A DNA stretch of 32,749 nucleotides from contig JAUMNV010000126.1 of the NCBI GenBank assembly GCA_031295725.1, positions 1-32,749 on the forward strand, in the 5' to 3' direction. This document shows, one piece after another, positions 1-8,071 of this stretch. Each line of letters starts with the position of its first letter. Within the stretch, counting starts at the first letter, position 1. Source of the stretch: Collinsella sp. (GTDB lineage: Bacteria; Actinomycetota; Coriobacteriia; Coriobacteriales; Coriobacteriaceae). The position numbers and the translations under genes are program-made. The notes below the pieces were generated by a model, which worked only from the letters and a program-made list of their open reading frames with translations, ran no database searches and was not told the DNA's origin.

Positions 1-72
1 GGGAAGTGCACCACCTATCCGCAGCGGGCAGTACGCCTTGGTTTTGTCCGTCTCAGGGCATCGACGCAGCAC

Positions 73-104
73 AAAAAGCCCCGCCGTGCGTAGCACGGCG
101 GGGC
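73..104 (-). terminator. Rho-independent terminator of the alcohol dehydrogenase gene
   Basis: A perfect 12-bp stem (78-89 pairing with 93-104) has a 3-nt loop. On the minus strand it is followed by five T residues (A-run at 73-77 on the plus strand). It lies about 55 bases past the stop codon of the minus-strand alcohol dehydrogenase. This is a textbook intrinsic terminator. I see nothing recognisable in bases 1-72. Confidence 0.9.
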
Positions 105-157
105 CAGCGGCACGTCAAAAGACCATACACCTACGGGCGAAGGACCACCAAACTGGG

Positions 158-1324
158 CTAGGCAGCCGGGCAGATCTTCTTGAAGAGCTCGATGACGTCG
201 TCGAGCGTTGCCTCGCGCGGGTTACCCGGGAAGCAGGCGTCGGCCATGGCGTCCTTGGCCAGAACCTCGATCTCGTCGGCCTTCATAGCCTCGCAGACGT
301 GCGGGATATTCACGTCGGCGGAAAGCTGCTTGACGGCGGCGATAGCGGCGTCGGCAGCCTCGTCGGTGCTCATGCCCGTGGTGTCAACACCCATGGCAAG
401 GGCAACCTTGGCCAGGCGCTCAGCGCAAACCGGCTTGTTGAACTCCATGGCGATCGGCAGCAGCATGGCGCAAGCGACGCCGTGCGGGGTGTCGTAGTGA
501 GCAGACAGGGTGTGAGCCATTGCGTGGTCGATGCCCAGGCCAACGTTGGAGAAGCCCATGCCGGCGACATACTGACCAAGAGCCATGCCCTCACGGCCGG
601 AGCCGGGCTGGCCGGACTTGGCCTCGGCGACGGAGTCGCGCAGGTTCTCGCTGATCAGCTTAATGGCCTCAAAGTGGAACATGTCGGAAAGCTCCCAGGC
701 GCCCTTGGTGGTGTAGCCCTCGATAGCGTGGGTCAGTGCGTCCATGCCAGTGGAAGCGGTCAGGCCGGCGGGCATGGAGGCCATCATGTCGGGATCGACG
801 ACGGCGACCTCGGGGGCGTCGTTGGTGTCGACGCACACGAACTTGCGGACCTTCTCGGGGTCGGTGATGACGTAGTTGATGGTCACCTCGGCGGCGGTAC
901 CGGCGGTCGTCGGCACAGCGATGGTGAACACGGCGTGGTTCTTAGTGGGAGCAACGCCCTCGAGGCTGCGGACATCGGCGAACTCGGGGTTGTTGATGAT
1001 GATGCCGATGGCCTTAGCAGTGTCCATGGAGGAGCCACCACCGATGGTCACGATAGCGTCAGCCTCGGCGGCCTTGAAGGCCTCGACGCCGTCCTTGACG
1101 TTCTGGATAGTGGGGTTGGGCTTGATCTCGGAGTAGAGGCTCCAAGCGATGCCGGCAGCGTCGAGCTCGTCGGTCACCTTAGCGGTAACGCCAAACTTGA
1201 CCAGATCGGGGTCGGAGCAGACGAAGATCTTCTTGTAGCCGCGACGCTGGAGCTCGCCGGGGATCTCCTTGATGGCGCCGGAACCATGATAAGAGATGGT
1301 ATTGAGAACGAAACGATTAGCCAT
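158..1324 (-). CDS. fucO: Iron-containing alcohol dehydrogenase, FucO (lactaldehyde reductase) type
   Basis: Cytoplasmic NAD(P)-dependent group III alcohol dehydrogenase. The family reduces small aldehydes, and the closest family I recognise is E. coli FucO, which converts L-lactaldehyde to 1,2-propanediol. The protein is 388 aa, normal for the family. The nucleotide-binding loop GGGSSMD is at 95-101. The iron ligands expected for FucO are all present: D195 and H199 in MDALTHAIEGY, H267 in GIDHAMAH, and H281 in TPHG. Stretches such as NNPEFADVRSLEG and TAGTAAEVTINYVITD are almost FucO-like word for word. The start at 1324 is chosen because GGGAGG sits 8 bases upstream; a longer frame to 1366 has no ribosome site. 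No fucose or propanediol genes are adjacent, so the physiological substrate is uncertain; ethanol or another fermentation aldehyde is possible. A palindromic operator-like site lies upstream. Confidence 0.9.
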   Translation of the reverse strand: MANRFVLNTISYHGSGAIKEIPGELQRRGYKKIFVCSDPDLVKFGVTAKVTDELDAAGIAWSLYSEIKPNPTIQNVKDGVEAFKAAEADAIVTIGGGSSMDTAKAIGIIINNPEFADVRSLEGVAPTKNHAVFTIAVPTTAGTAAEVTINYVITDPEKVRKFVCVDTNDAPEVAVVDPDMMASMPAGLTASTGMDALTHAIEGYTTKGAWELSDMFHFEAIKLISENLRDSVAEAKSGQPGSGREGMALGQYVAGMGFSNVGLGIDHAMAHTLSAHYDTPHGVACAMLLPIAMEFNKPVCAERLAKVALAMGVDTTGMSTDEAADAAIAAVKQLSADVNIPHVCEAMKADEIEVLAKDAMADACFPGNPREATLDDVIELFKKICPAA

Positions 1325-1422
1325 TGATAGCCTCCCATCGTGTGCGGGGCATCCATTACGCCCCACGCTATGAGTCCCATCCTAACGCTTTTGAAACAAA
1401 AAACGCGTGAGAACATCAAAAG

Positions 1423-1440
1423 TGTTAAAGCGTTTCAACA
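1423..1440. promoter_or_regulatory. Putative LacI-family-like operator upstream of the alcohol dehydrogenase
   Basis: TGTTAAAGCGTTTCAACA is an 18-bp imperfect palindrome (7 of 9 paired positions) with a central CG, the general shape of LacI/CcpA-family operators. It sits about 100 bases before the dehydrogenase start, in a locally AT-rich stretch. A related word, AACGCTTTTGAAAC, occurs at 1384-1397. Carbon-source control is an inference; no regulator gene is visible nearby. Confidence 0.4.
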
Positions 1441-1449
1441 GATGATGAA

Positions 1450-1483
1450 AAATATTGCGGCAAAGGGACAACCCCTTTGCCGC
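1450..1483 (-). terminator. Terminator of the DUF1275 gene
   Basis: An 11-bp perfect stem (1457-1467 with 1473-1483) and a 5-nt loop lie directly after the stop codon of the minus-strand gene at 1490. On the minus strand the stem is followed by AATATTTTT. This separates the gene from the alcohol dehydrogenase promoter. Confidence 0.75.
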
Positions 1484-1489
1484 ATTCGG

Positions 1490-2206
1490 TTACTTTCGGC
1501 AGCCCTCTTTCCAAGCCTCGGCCGCAACCTTCCAGCGTAAGCGCAAGTCGCGCTCGCGGTCGATGAACATGATGGCAAACGCGACAAACAGCAGCAAGCT
1601 CGCCACGACGATGGCGTGCAGGCCCATGCGCTCAATACACCAGTTGCCCAACACGGCGCCAAACACAAAGGTAAAGATCACGCCAAAGTACAGCAGACCG
1701 TTTTCCAAAAAGCCGCGCCTGTGGGTGATGATGTAATCGTCCACGTTTTGCAGCGCGTTGCGCAAGTTGCCGATGCACATGGTCGTAGCGATGCCGTGAC
1801 CGTGGATCTTGCGGAAGCTCTCGACCTGCATGCCGCAGGCAAACGAGGTGAGGCAGTTGGCGAGCAGGTTGAAATTGCCGCCCGGGATAAAGCTCACGCC
1901 CAGCAAGATGACGGCTTCAAAGAACACCGTTACCTGGCGCCAGTGAATCACGCTGCCAAACCGCTCATGCACCAGGTCGGCAAGCATAATGCCCACGGCA
2001 AACGACACCACGGGGAAGAAGTAGCGTCCCGCAAGTGCCCAGTTGCCCTCCGAGATGCTCACGCCCACGAGCAGGATGTTGCCTGTCTGCGCGTTGGCGA
2101 AAACATGGTCGCGCCCAATGTACGAATAAACGTCCATAAAGCCACCGGCAAGCGCCAAGATGATGCCCAGCTCAATAGACTCCGATATCTGTTTGGCACG
2201 CTGCAT
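1490..2206 (-). CDS. YoaK-family (DUF1275) integral membrane protein
   Basis: A 238-aa membrane protein of the DUF1275/YoaK family, whose function is not established. The sequence begins with a short polar segment, then ELGIILALAGGFMDVYSYI, followed by the family-typical region GRDHVFANAQTGNILLVG. About six hydrophobic segments alternate with short loops, and a basic tail (RERDLRLRWK) ends the chain. The start at 2206 is supported by AAGGAGG about 10 bases upstream. An open frame continues upstream to 2875 but it crosses the divergent radical SAM gene and has no family similarity there. The gene is divergent from the radical SAM gene and separated by 252 bases. Location is the cytoplasmic membrane; a substrate cannot be given. 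Confidence 0.85.
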   Translation of the reverse strand: MQRAKQISESIELGIILALAGGFMDVYSYIGRDHVFANAQTGNILLVGVSISEGNWALAGRYFFPVVSFAVGIMLADLVHERFGSVIHWRQVTVFFEAVILLGVSFIPGGNFNLLANCLTSFACGMQVESFRKIHGHGIATTMCIGNLRNALQNVDDYIITHRRGFLENGLLYFGVIFTFVFGAVLGNWCIERMGLHAIVVASLLLFVAFAIMFIDRERDLRLRWKVAAEAWKEGCRK

Positions 2207-2421
2207 CGCCGTGCATCCTCCTTGTTGACGACTCTCTCGTGCGTTGGCGGAAACATAACCGCCGTTCATACTGTAACCCATTGACAACATGGCGCGCGCG
2301 CGAGACGGGTTCTCCAACGCGCAGATACACAGTCTGGAAACAAACGATCCCCGCATCGACGCGCCGATCCCCAGCTCATGTACTCCCCCAGTCTTTTTAG
2401 CCCCGTCCCAAAAAGACTGGT

Positions 2422-2427
2422 TACAAT
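2422..2427 (+). promoter_or_regulatory. Possible -10 box for the radical SAM gene
   Basis: TACAAT is preceded by TTTTTAG at 2394-2400, but no good -35 box is at 17 bases. It would give a leader of about 25 bases before the GTG start at 2459. The rest of the divergent gap 2207-2421 holds nothing I can name; TTGACA occurs at 2281-2286 without a matching -10 box. Confidence 0.3.
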
Positions 2428-2458
2428 TACGTGCAGCATACAGACACCGGGAGGGATC

Positions 2459-4606
2459 GTGGCAAAAAAGCCTCAGCACGCTCAGAACAGCCAACGCGGA
2501 CAGCAGGGCAAACAGGGTCAGCAGCAAAAGCGCGGCGGCAAGGCGCAGGCCACGGTCGCCCGCGCCAAGCATTCCCAAGCGACGCCCGCCCGCCCCTGGC
2601 GCCCGGGCCGCGACAAATTTCTCCCCGTCAGTCGCGCCGATATGAATGCGCGCGGCTGGGACCAGTGCGACTTTGTCTACATCTGCGGCGACGCCTACGT
2701 GGACCACCCCAGCTTTGGTATGGCCATCATTAGCCGCGTACTCGACGCGCACGGCTATAAGGTGGGCATCATCTGCCAGCCCAACTGGACCGACCCCGCC
2801 AGCATCACCGTGCTCGGCGAACCGCGCCTGGGCTTTCTCGTCAGTGCCGGCAACATGGACTCCATGGTCAACCACTATTCAGTGACCAAGCACCGCCGCC
2901 ACACCGACGCCTATACTCCCGGTGGCGAGGAGGGGCGCCGTCCCAACCGAGCCGTCACGGTCTACGGCAACCTCATCCGCCAGACGTTTAAGGACATCCC
3001 CATCATCATCGGGGGCATCGAGGCGAGTCTGCGCCGTCTGGCCCACTACGACTACTGGCAGGACAAGCTTAAGCGTTCGGTACTGCTCGACTCGGGCGCC
3101 GACATTCTCATCTACGGCATGGGCGAGCACGCGATTGTCGAGATCGCCGACGCGCTCGACGCGGGACTGCCCGTCGACCAGATTACCTATATCAACGGCA
3201 CCGTCTACCGCACCAACTCGCTCGACGAGGTCTACGACTACGACCTGTTGCCCAGCTGGGACGATCTTGCCGCCGACAAGCTCAACTACGCGCGCAGCTT
3301 TAACGTGCAGCAGCAGAATATGGACCCCATCACCGGCCATCGCCTGGTAGAGCCCTATCCCAACAGCGTCTATGTGGTGCAAAACCCGCCGTCGACGACA
3401 CTCACCACCGACGAGATGGACGAGGTGGCCGAACTCCCCTACGCACGCGATTGGCATCCCGACTACGACGCGGCGGGCGGCGTGCCGGCCTTTGCCGAGA
3501 TCAAGTTTTCGATCAGCTCCAACCGCGGCTGTTTTGGCGAGTGCTCGTTTTGCGCCCTCACCTTCCACCAGGGCCGCGTGTTGCAGATGCGCAGCCACGA
3601 CTCGATCATGCGCGAGGCCGAGCTGCTCACGCGCGATCCCGAGTTTAAGGGCTACATCAACGACGTGGGTGGACCGACGGCCAACTTTAGCCGTCCCGCC
3701 TGCGACAAGCAGCTCAAGCACGGCGTGTGCAAGAACAAGCGCTGCCTGTGGCCGAGTGTGTGCAAGAACATGGTGGTCGACGAAAGCGGCTACACGCAGC
3801 TGCTGCGCGACCTGCGCCAGCTGCCGGGTGTCAAAAAGGTCTTCGTCCGCAGCGGCATCCGCTTTGACTACACCATGGCCGACGCCTCGGACGAGTTTTT
3901 GCGCGAGCTGCTGGAGCATCACGTCTCGGGCCAACTGCGCGTAGCGCCCGAGCATGTGAGCGACGCGGTGCTCTCCGTGATGGGCAAGCCGAGCCGCGCC
4001 GTCTACGATGCGTTCTGCCGCAAATTTGAGCGCCTGAACCGCGAGTACGGACTCAAGCAGTACGTGGTGCCGTATCTGATCTCGAGCCACCCCGGCTCGA
4101 CGATGAAGGAAGCCGTGGACCTTGCCGAGGCCGTGCGCGACATGGGCTACATGCCCGAGCAGGTGCAGGACTTCTACCCTACGCCGTCCACCATGTCGAC
4201 CTGCATGTACTACACCGGCGTGGACCCGCGCACCATGGAGCCGATCTACGTGGCGCGCGACCCGCACGAGAAGGCCATGCAACGCGCGCTCATCCAGTAT
4301 CGCAAGCCCGAGAACTACAAGCTGGTACGCGAGGCGCTGGAAAAGGCTGGCCGCCGCGACCTGATCGGCTACACCAAGCATTGCCTGATCCGTCCCGTGC
4401 CGCCGCGCCCGGGCGAGACGTCTGCCGGCGGCGGACACGGCACCGGCAAGAAGGGCGGCAAGGCCCACGGTGGCGCTGGTGGTGCCGGCAAGGGGTCTAA
4501 GGGCAGCAAGGGATACGGCGGTATGTCCCGCGCGCAGAACACTGCCGGTCGCAATCGCGCGGCACAGGGCCGCCAGGGTGCCAACGGAGGCGGCAGGCGC
4601 AACTAG
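2459..4606 (+). CDS. YgiQ-family radical SAM protein
   Basis: A 715-aa member of the YgiQ (UPF0313) radical SAM family; the reaction catalysed by this family is not known. The conserved N-terminal domain contains GDAYVDHPSFGMAII, GNMDSM and GGIEASLRR. The 4Fe-4S motif is C-x3-C-x2-C at C358, C362 and C365 (RGCFGECSFC). Further family blocks are GGPTAN, APEH, YLISSHPG and VQDFYPTPST. The start is placed at GTG 2459, which has GGGAGG a few bases upstream (slightly short spacing); the ATG at 2378 has no ribosome site. Both ends are unusual: about 50 residues rich in K, Q, R and G precede the core, and about 65 residues rich in G, K and R follow it. Such tails suggest nucleic-acid or ribosome contact but this is not shown. 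The gene is monocistronic, with a hairpin after the stop. Confidence 0.9.
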   Translation: MAKKPQHAQNSQRGQQGKQGQQQKRGGKAQATVARAKHSQATPARPWRPGRDKFLPVSRADMNARGWDQCDFVYICGDAYVDHPSFGMAIISRVLDAHGYKVGIICQPNWTDPASITVLGEPRLGFLVSAGNMDSMVNHYSVTKHRRHTDAYTPGGEEGRRPNRAVTVYGNLIRQTFKDIPIIIGGIEASLRRLAHYDYWQDKLKRSVLLDSGADILIYGMGEHAIVEIADALDAGLPVDQITYINGTVYRTNSLDEVYDYDLLPSWDDLAADKLNYARSFNVQQQNMDPITGHRLVEPYPNSVYVVQNPPSTTLTTDEMDEVAELPYARDWHPDYDAAGGVPAFAEIKFSISSNRGCFGECSFCALTFHQGRVLQMRSHDSIMREAELLTRDPEFKGYINDVGGPTANFSRPACDKQLKHGVCKNKRCLWPSVCKNMVVDESGYTQLLRDLRQLPGVKKVFVRSGIRFDYTMADASDEFLRELLEHHVSGQLRVAPEHVSDAVLSVMGKPSRAVYDAFCRKFERLNREYGLKQYVVPYLISSHPGSTMKEAVDLAEAVRDMGYMPEQVQDFYPTPSTMSTCMYYTGVDPRTMEPIYVARDPHEKAMQRALIQYRKPENYKLVREALEKAGRRDLIGYTKHCLIRPVPPRPGETSAGGGHGTGKKGGKAHGGAGGAGKGSKGSKGYGGMSRAQNTAGRNRAAQGRQGANGGGRRN

Positions 4607-4661
4607 CGCGGCGAGGCGGCATGCCGCCGCTGGCGGCACACACGCCCCCACCAATGAAATG

Positions 4662-4702
4662 CCGCTCGCCGGGGCGTCGTAAAACGATTCCCCGGCGAGC
4701 GG
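4662..4702 (+). terminator. Hairpin terminator after the YgiQ-family gene
   Basis: A perfect 13-bp GC-rich stem (4662-4674 with 4690-4702) has a 15-nt loop that can pair further on itself. The following tract is only moderately T-rich (GATTAATATTGTCT). It is placed 55 bases after the stop codon and just before the IS element. Confidence 0.55.
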
Positions 4703-4747
4703 CCGATTAATATTGTCTATCTCAAAACGTCGTTACTTTTTGTCAAA

Positions 4748-6048
4748 AGGGGGTGCGGACAGAAAGTTGGACCGCGGGGCGGTCCGGACTGGAGGTTCGC
4801 ATGTACAGCAGGGAGAAGGTCGAGCTCTTCCTCCTGGCGACGGAGGACGGCATGGGGCCCACCGCCGCCGCGAAGTTCGCGGGGGTCACGGTGAGCGCGG
4901 CCAAGAAGTGGGCGACGGGGCACCTCCCGCGCAGCTACACCGGGGCGCGCTGTAGAATCGTGGCGAGGAAACCGCCACGGAAGGAGGCCAGCTTGGGCCC
5001 CGACAAGTCGACCTACGCCCCGCCCGCGACCGGCCCGCTCGCCGGGCTCAACGAGGACCAGATAGAGAACCTGCTGCTCAGGGCGGTGTTGGCCGACCTA
5101 AAAGCGGAAGGGTGGGATCCGGCTTCGATCTCGAACAGGAGCAAGTGCGAGCTCGGCGAGAGATTGAGGCGGGCGACCGCCCTGCCCCTCCGCTCGATCA
5201 CAGGTTTCTTGAGGATATCGAAGAGCTCCTATGAGTACTGGAGGCCCCGCGTCGCCGCGCCGCGCGACCGCGACGCCGACATACGCGGCCGCGTGGTGCG
5301 CATCTTCCGCGAGGGCTCGGGGTGCTGGGGGTACCGCACCGTCTGGGCGCGCCTGCGCCGCGAGGGCGTCCGCGCCAGCGAGAAGCGCGTGGCCCGCGTG
5401 ATGCGCGAGGAGGGCCTCGAGGTCGTCTACAACAGGAGGCGCGCCCGGGGCTACAGCTCCTACGCCGGCGAGGTCTCCAAGGCGCCGGAGAACCTCGTGA
5501 ACAGGAATTTCCACGCCGACGAGCCCAACCGGCTGTGGCTCACCGACATCACCGAGTTCAGGCTCCCGGGCGGCGAGAAGGTCTACCTGAGCCCGGTCAT
5601 CGACTGCTTCGACGGGATGCCCGTCGCCTGGTCGATCGGGCTGCACCCCGACAAGCGCCTCGCGAACTCGAGCCTGCTCAAGGCCTGCGCGGCGAGGCCG
5701 GCGGGCGTGCGCACGACGATCCACTCGGACCGGGGCGGCCACTACCGCTGGCCGGAGTGGATCGGGATCTGCGAGGAGAACGGCCTGGTCAGGAGCATGT
5801 CCGCGAAGGGCTGCAGCCCGGACAACTCGGCCTGCGAGGGCTTCTTCGGGCGCCTCAAGAACGAGTTCTTCCGCTACAGGGACTGGGAGGGCGTGACGGC
5901 CGAGGAATTCATGGGGAGGCTCGAGGCCTACCTCGTGTACTATCGGGATGGGCGCATCAAGAAGTCCCTCGAGTGGCTGAGCCCTATGGAGTACCGCAGG
6001 AAGCTTGGATACGCCTAGGCGCAGTCCAAGAAATCGTCCGCACCCCCT
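4748..6048 (+). mobile_element. IS3-family insertion sequence, apparently intact
   Basis: The element is about 1.3 kb. Its ends are imperfect inverted repeats: AGGGGGTGCGGAC at 4748-4760 and its complement at 6036-6048 are perfect for 13 bp, and similarity continues inward (TTGGAC with GCG nearby), giving about 22 of 29 matching positions. It holds one transposase gene filling the interior. I find no target-site duplication: the bases outside are GTCAAA on the left and ATTCAG on the right. Codon choice in the element (many AGG arginine codons, unlike the CGC-rich neighbours) supports a foreign origin. A 21-bp half of a chromosomal inverted repeat begins three bases outside the right end. Confidence 0.9.
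4801..6018 (+). CDS. IS3-family DDE transposase, single reading frame
   Basis: A 405-aa transposase. Residues 1-60 form a helix-turn-helix region like that of IS3 OrfA (GPTAAAKFAGVTVSAAKKWATG). Residues 160-215 match the HTH_21 region of OrfB (GCWGYRTVWARLRREGV). The integrase core carries D249 (LWLTDITEF), D310 (HSDRGGHY) and E346 (ACEGFFGRLKNEFF), with exactly 35 residues between the last two, the DD(35)E pattern of IS3. The end SPMEYRRKLG is also typical. Most IS3 elements make the full enzyme by -1 frameshifting between orfA and orfB; here both parts are already in one frame. The start at 4801 follows GGAGG by 5 bases, better than an upstream in-frame start at 4753 which lies within the left inverted repeat. 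All catalytic residues are present, so it may be active. Confidence 0.92.
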   Translation: MYSREKVELFLLATEDGMGPTAAAKFAGVTVSAAKKWATGHLPRSYTGARCRIVARKPPRKEASLGPDKSTYAPPATGPLAGLNEDQIENLLLRAVLADLKAEGWDPASISNRSKCELGERLRRATALPLRSITGFLRISKSSYEYWRPRVAAPRDRDADIRGRVVRIFREGSGCWGYRTVWARLRREGVRASEKRVARVMREEGLEVVYNRRRARGYSSYAGEVSKAPENLVNRNFHADEPNRLWLTDITEFRLPGGEKVYLSPVIDCFDGMPVAWSIGLHPDKRLANSSLLKACAARPAGVRTTIHSDRGGHYRWPEWIGICEENGLVRSMSAKGCSPDNSACEGFFGRLKNEFFRYRDWEGVTAEEFMGRLEAYLVYYRDGRIKKSLEWLSPMEYRRKLGYA

Positions 6049-6051
6049 ATT

Positions 6052-6072
6052 CAGTCCCTAATTCACCGCAAC
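6052..6072. repeat. Half copy of the intergenic inverted repeat found at 22276-22340
   Basis: These 21 bases match the right arm of the 65-bp repeat at 22320-22340 in 19 of 21 positions, ending in the shared TTCACCGCAAC. No matching left arm is found on the other side of the adjacent IS element. It lies between the IS right end and the stop codon of the permease gene. Confidence 0.7.
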
Positions 6073-6086
6073 TTGTTGGTGGTGGC

Positions 6087-7301
6087 TTACTGGTAGCGTA
6101 GGCACTCCACTGGGTCGAGCTTTGCTGCGCGGCGAGCGGGATAGAAGCCAAAGATTACGCCGATGCCGACGGAGACGGCGAAGGCCAGCAGTACCGTGGC
6201 GATTGAAAAACTCGGTGTGATTTGCCCGCTGGCACCGAGCTCGCCAAGAATCCCGGATTCGGAGGCAAACATCGCGAGGCCCCAGGCCAGCAGATAGCCA
6301 ATCAGGACACCCAGCAGACCGCCGGTGATGCACAATGCCGAAGACTCGGCCAAAAACTGGGCGGTGATATCGCGACGACTGGCGCCCAGGGCGCGGCGGA
6401 TGCCGATCTCGCGGATGCGCTCAGTCACGTTGGTGAGCATCATGTTCATAATGCCGATACCGCCGACAAGCAGCGAGATGCTGGCAACAGCACCCATGAT
6501 GAGCGAGAACGCGCCCATAAAGGAGTTAAGCGCATCGATGGCGCTTTTCATGGAGGTCGCCGATACACTGTCGTACTCATCATCCTCCGCGATGCCCTTC
6601 ATCGCGCGCACCTTGGACTCGATGGTTTTGCAGAGCTCATCCATTTCCGTGCCCTCGGCGGAAAGTGCCGTTACGCTGGGGAATGAAGGATTCTCGTCGC
6701 TAAACAGCCCGGAGATGGTTTCGCGTGGCATATACAGCGTGAGCGAGCCCATGGAGTCGCTGCCGCCATCAATCACGCCTACAATCTGCACCTCGCCGTT
6801 TGACACCTTGATGGTTTTCCCCAGCGCATCCTGTTCGTTGCCGTAAAGCTGATCGGCGCCGTTGCGGCTGATGAGCGCCACGCGCGAGCCTGATTGGGAC
6901 TCGGCCTGGGAATAGGTGCGCCCCGCAACGAGCTTGCTGGCCCCCACGGCGTCGAGCATGTCGCTATCGACACCCTGTGCCATGACGGTATAACTTTTAT
7001 CGCCGGTCTTGTACTCGGTATACGCGCTGTCGACAATGCCGATCTGCTCTATCTGCGGCACCAGTTTTTGAAGCTTCTCGATGTCCGACTCGGTGAGTTC
7101 TTGCGACGAATAGATTTGCACCATGCGTGCCGCATTGAGGCCCAGGCTGTTGACCAGGCTGTTTTGGATGCCGCCGATGAGCGAAGTCATGGCGATAACC
7201 GAGGCGATGCCGATGACAATGCCCAGGATGGTGAGCAGGCTGCGCCCCTTGTTGGCCTCGAGCGAGTGAAGGGCTTCCTGGATGAGATCGCGGGCGCTCA
7301 T
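6087..7301 (-). CDS. MacB/FtsX-type ABC transporter permease
   Basis: A 404-aa permease of the MacB/LolC/FtsX superfamily. The order is an N-terminal transmembrane helix (about 18-42, RSLLTILGIVIGIASVIAM), a large extracytoplasmic domain (about 45-265), then three helices near 265-295, 315-345 and 365-390. The cytoplasmic signature RIREIGIRRALGASRRDI between helices 2 and 3 is the FtsX-type coupling segment. It ends PARRAAKLDPVECLRYQ, the usual MacB C-terminus. It overlaps the upstream ATPase by four bases (ATGA) and so is translationally coupled. With the adaptor and ATPase it should form a MacAB-like efflux or export complex in a single-membrane organism; substrate is unknown (peptides or lipids are the usual candidates). 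Confidence 0.92.
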   Translation of the reverse strand: MSARDLIQEALHSLEANKGRSLLTILGIVIGIASVIAMTSLIGGIQNSLVNSLGLNAARMVQIYSSQELTESDIEKLQKLVPQIEQIGIVDSAYTEYKTGDKSYTVMAQGVDSDMLDAVGASKLVAGRTYSQAESQSGSRVALISRNGADQLYGNEQDALGKTIKVSNGEVQIVGVIDGGSDSMGSLTLYMPRETISGLFSDENPSFPSVTALSAEGTEMDELCKTIESKVRAMKGIAEDDEYDSVSATSMKSAIDALNSFMGAFSLIMGAVASISLLVGGIGIMNMMLTNVTERIREIGIRRALGASRRDITAQFLAESSALCITGGLLGVLIGYLLAWGLAMFASESGILGELGASGQITPSFSIATVLLAFAVSVGIGVIFGFYPARRAAKLDPVECLRYQ

Positions 7302-8071
7302 GCCATCTCTCCTTTCGGCGGGTTGGCGGAGGCGGAAATCATGGGCAGGCTATCTACGGCGCTGCGCAGGGTCCGCGGTGCATGTGGAATATACGCGCCG
7401 TCGTGAATGCGACCGTCGCGTATGGTCACGGCACGGTCGGCCTCGGCGGCGATGCCGGGGTCGTGTGTGATAAGCACGATGGTTTTGCCGCGCTTCTGGA
7501 GCTTATGGAAGGTCTCCATCACAAGCGCTCCGGTAGCGGAGTCCAGGTTTCCCGTCGGCTCGTCGGCCAGAATTATGGGCGGGTCATTGACGAGGGCGCG
7601 CGCGATTGCGACGCGCTGCATCTGGCCGCCCGAGAGCTCGGATATGCGGTGGTCCCAGTGGTCGACGGGCAGCGTGACAGCCTGCAGCGCGTGCACGGCG
7701 CGCATTTCGCGCTGGCTACGGGGCACATTGGTGTAGGCCAGCGGCAGCATCACGTTTTCGATAACCGACAGGCGCGGCAGCAGGTTGAAGCTCTGAAAGA
7801 CAAAGCCAATGCTCAGGGCGCGAACTTCGGTGAGCTCGTCATCATCGAGCTCGGCCACGTTGAGCCCTTGCAGGTAGTAGTCGCCCGCCGTCGGCTTATC
7901 CAGACAGCCTAGGATGTTCATGAGCGTTGATTTGCCCGAGCCGGAGGGGCCAGTGATAGCGACGAATTCGCCGGGATTTACCGCCACGCTCACGTTGTGC
8001 AGGATGTGGGCGCACCCCGCCTCACTCTCAAAGATGCGGTGCACGTTGCGGATGTCGATAACGGGACGCAT
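7298..8071 (-). CDS. MacB-type ABC transporter ATP-binding protein
   Basis: A 257-aa ATPase of the MacB/LolD family. Walker A is GPSGSGKST (41-49), the Q-loop is Q93, the ABC signature is LSGGQMQR from 146, Walker B is IILADE (166-171), and the switch histidine is H203 (ITHD). The usual LolD/MacB segment GFVFQSFNLLPRLSVIENV is present. The C-terminus carries about 30 extra residues after the ABC fold. Its start codon shares one base with the stop of the adaptor gene (TAATG) and its end overlaps the permease, so all three are one operon. It powers the FtsX-type permease from the cytoplasmic side. Confidence 0.95.
   Translation of the reverse strand: MRPVIDIRNVHRIFESEAGCAHILHNVSVAVNPGEFVAITGPSGSGKSTLMNILGCLDKPTAGDYYLQGLNVAELDDDELTEVRALSIGFVFQSFNLLPRLSVIENVMLPLAYTNVPRSQREMRAVHALQAVTLPVDHWDHRISELSGGQMQRVAIARALVNDPPIILADEPTGNLDSATGALVMETFHKLQKRGKTIVLITHDPGIAAEADRAVTIRDGRIHDGAYIPHAPRTLRSAVDSLPMISASANPPKGEMA

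Noticed and set aside
38..1327. A 429-codon plus-strand frame opposite the alcohol dehydrogenase
   Set aside because: The translation is G/V/D/H-rich without any domain, while the minus strand encodes a complete FucO-like enzyme.
2879..4654. A 591-codon minus-strand frame opposite the YgiQ-family gene
   Set aside because: The plus-strand gene has conserved radical SAM motifs throughout. The antisense product is V/A/H/R-rich shadow sequence, as are similar long frames opposite gltX (15083-16777), priA (18037-19653) and glgC (29614-30930).
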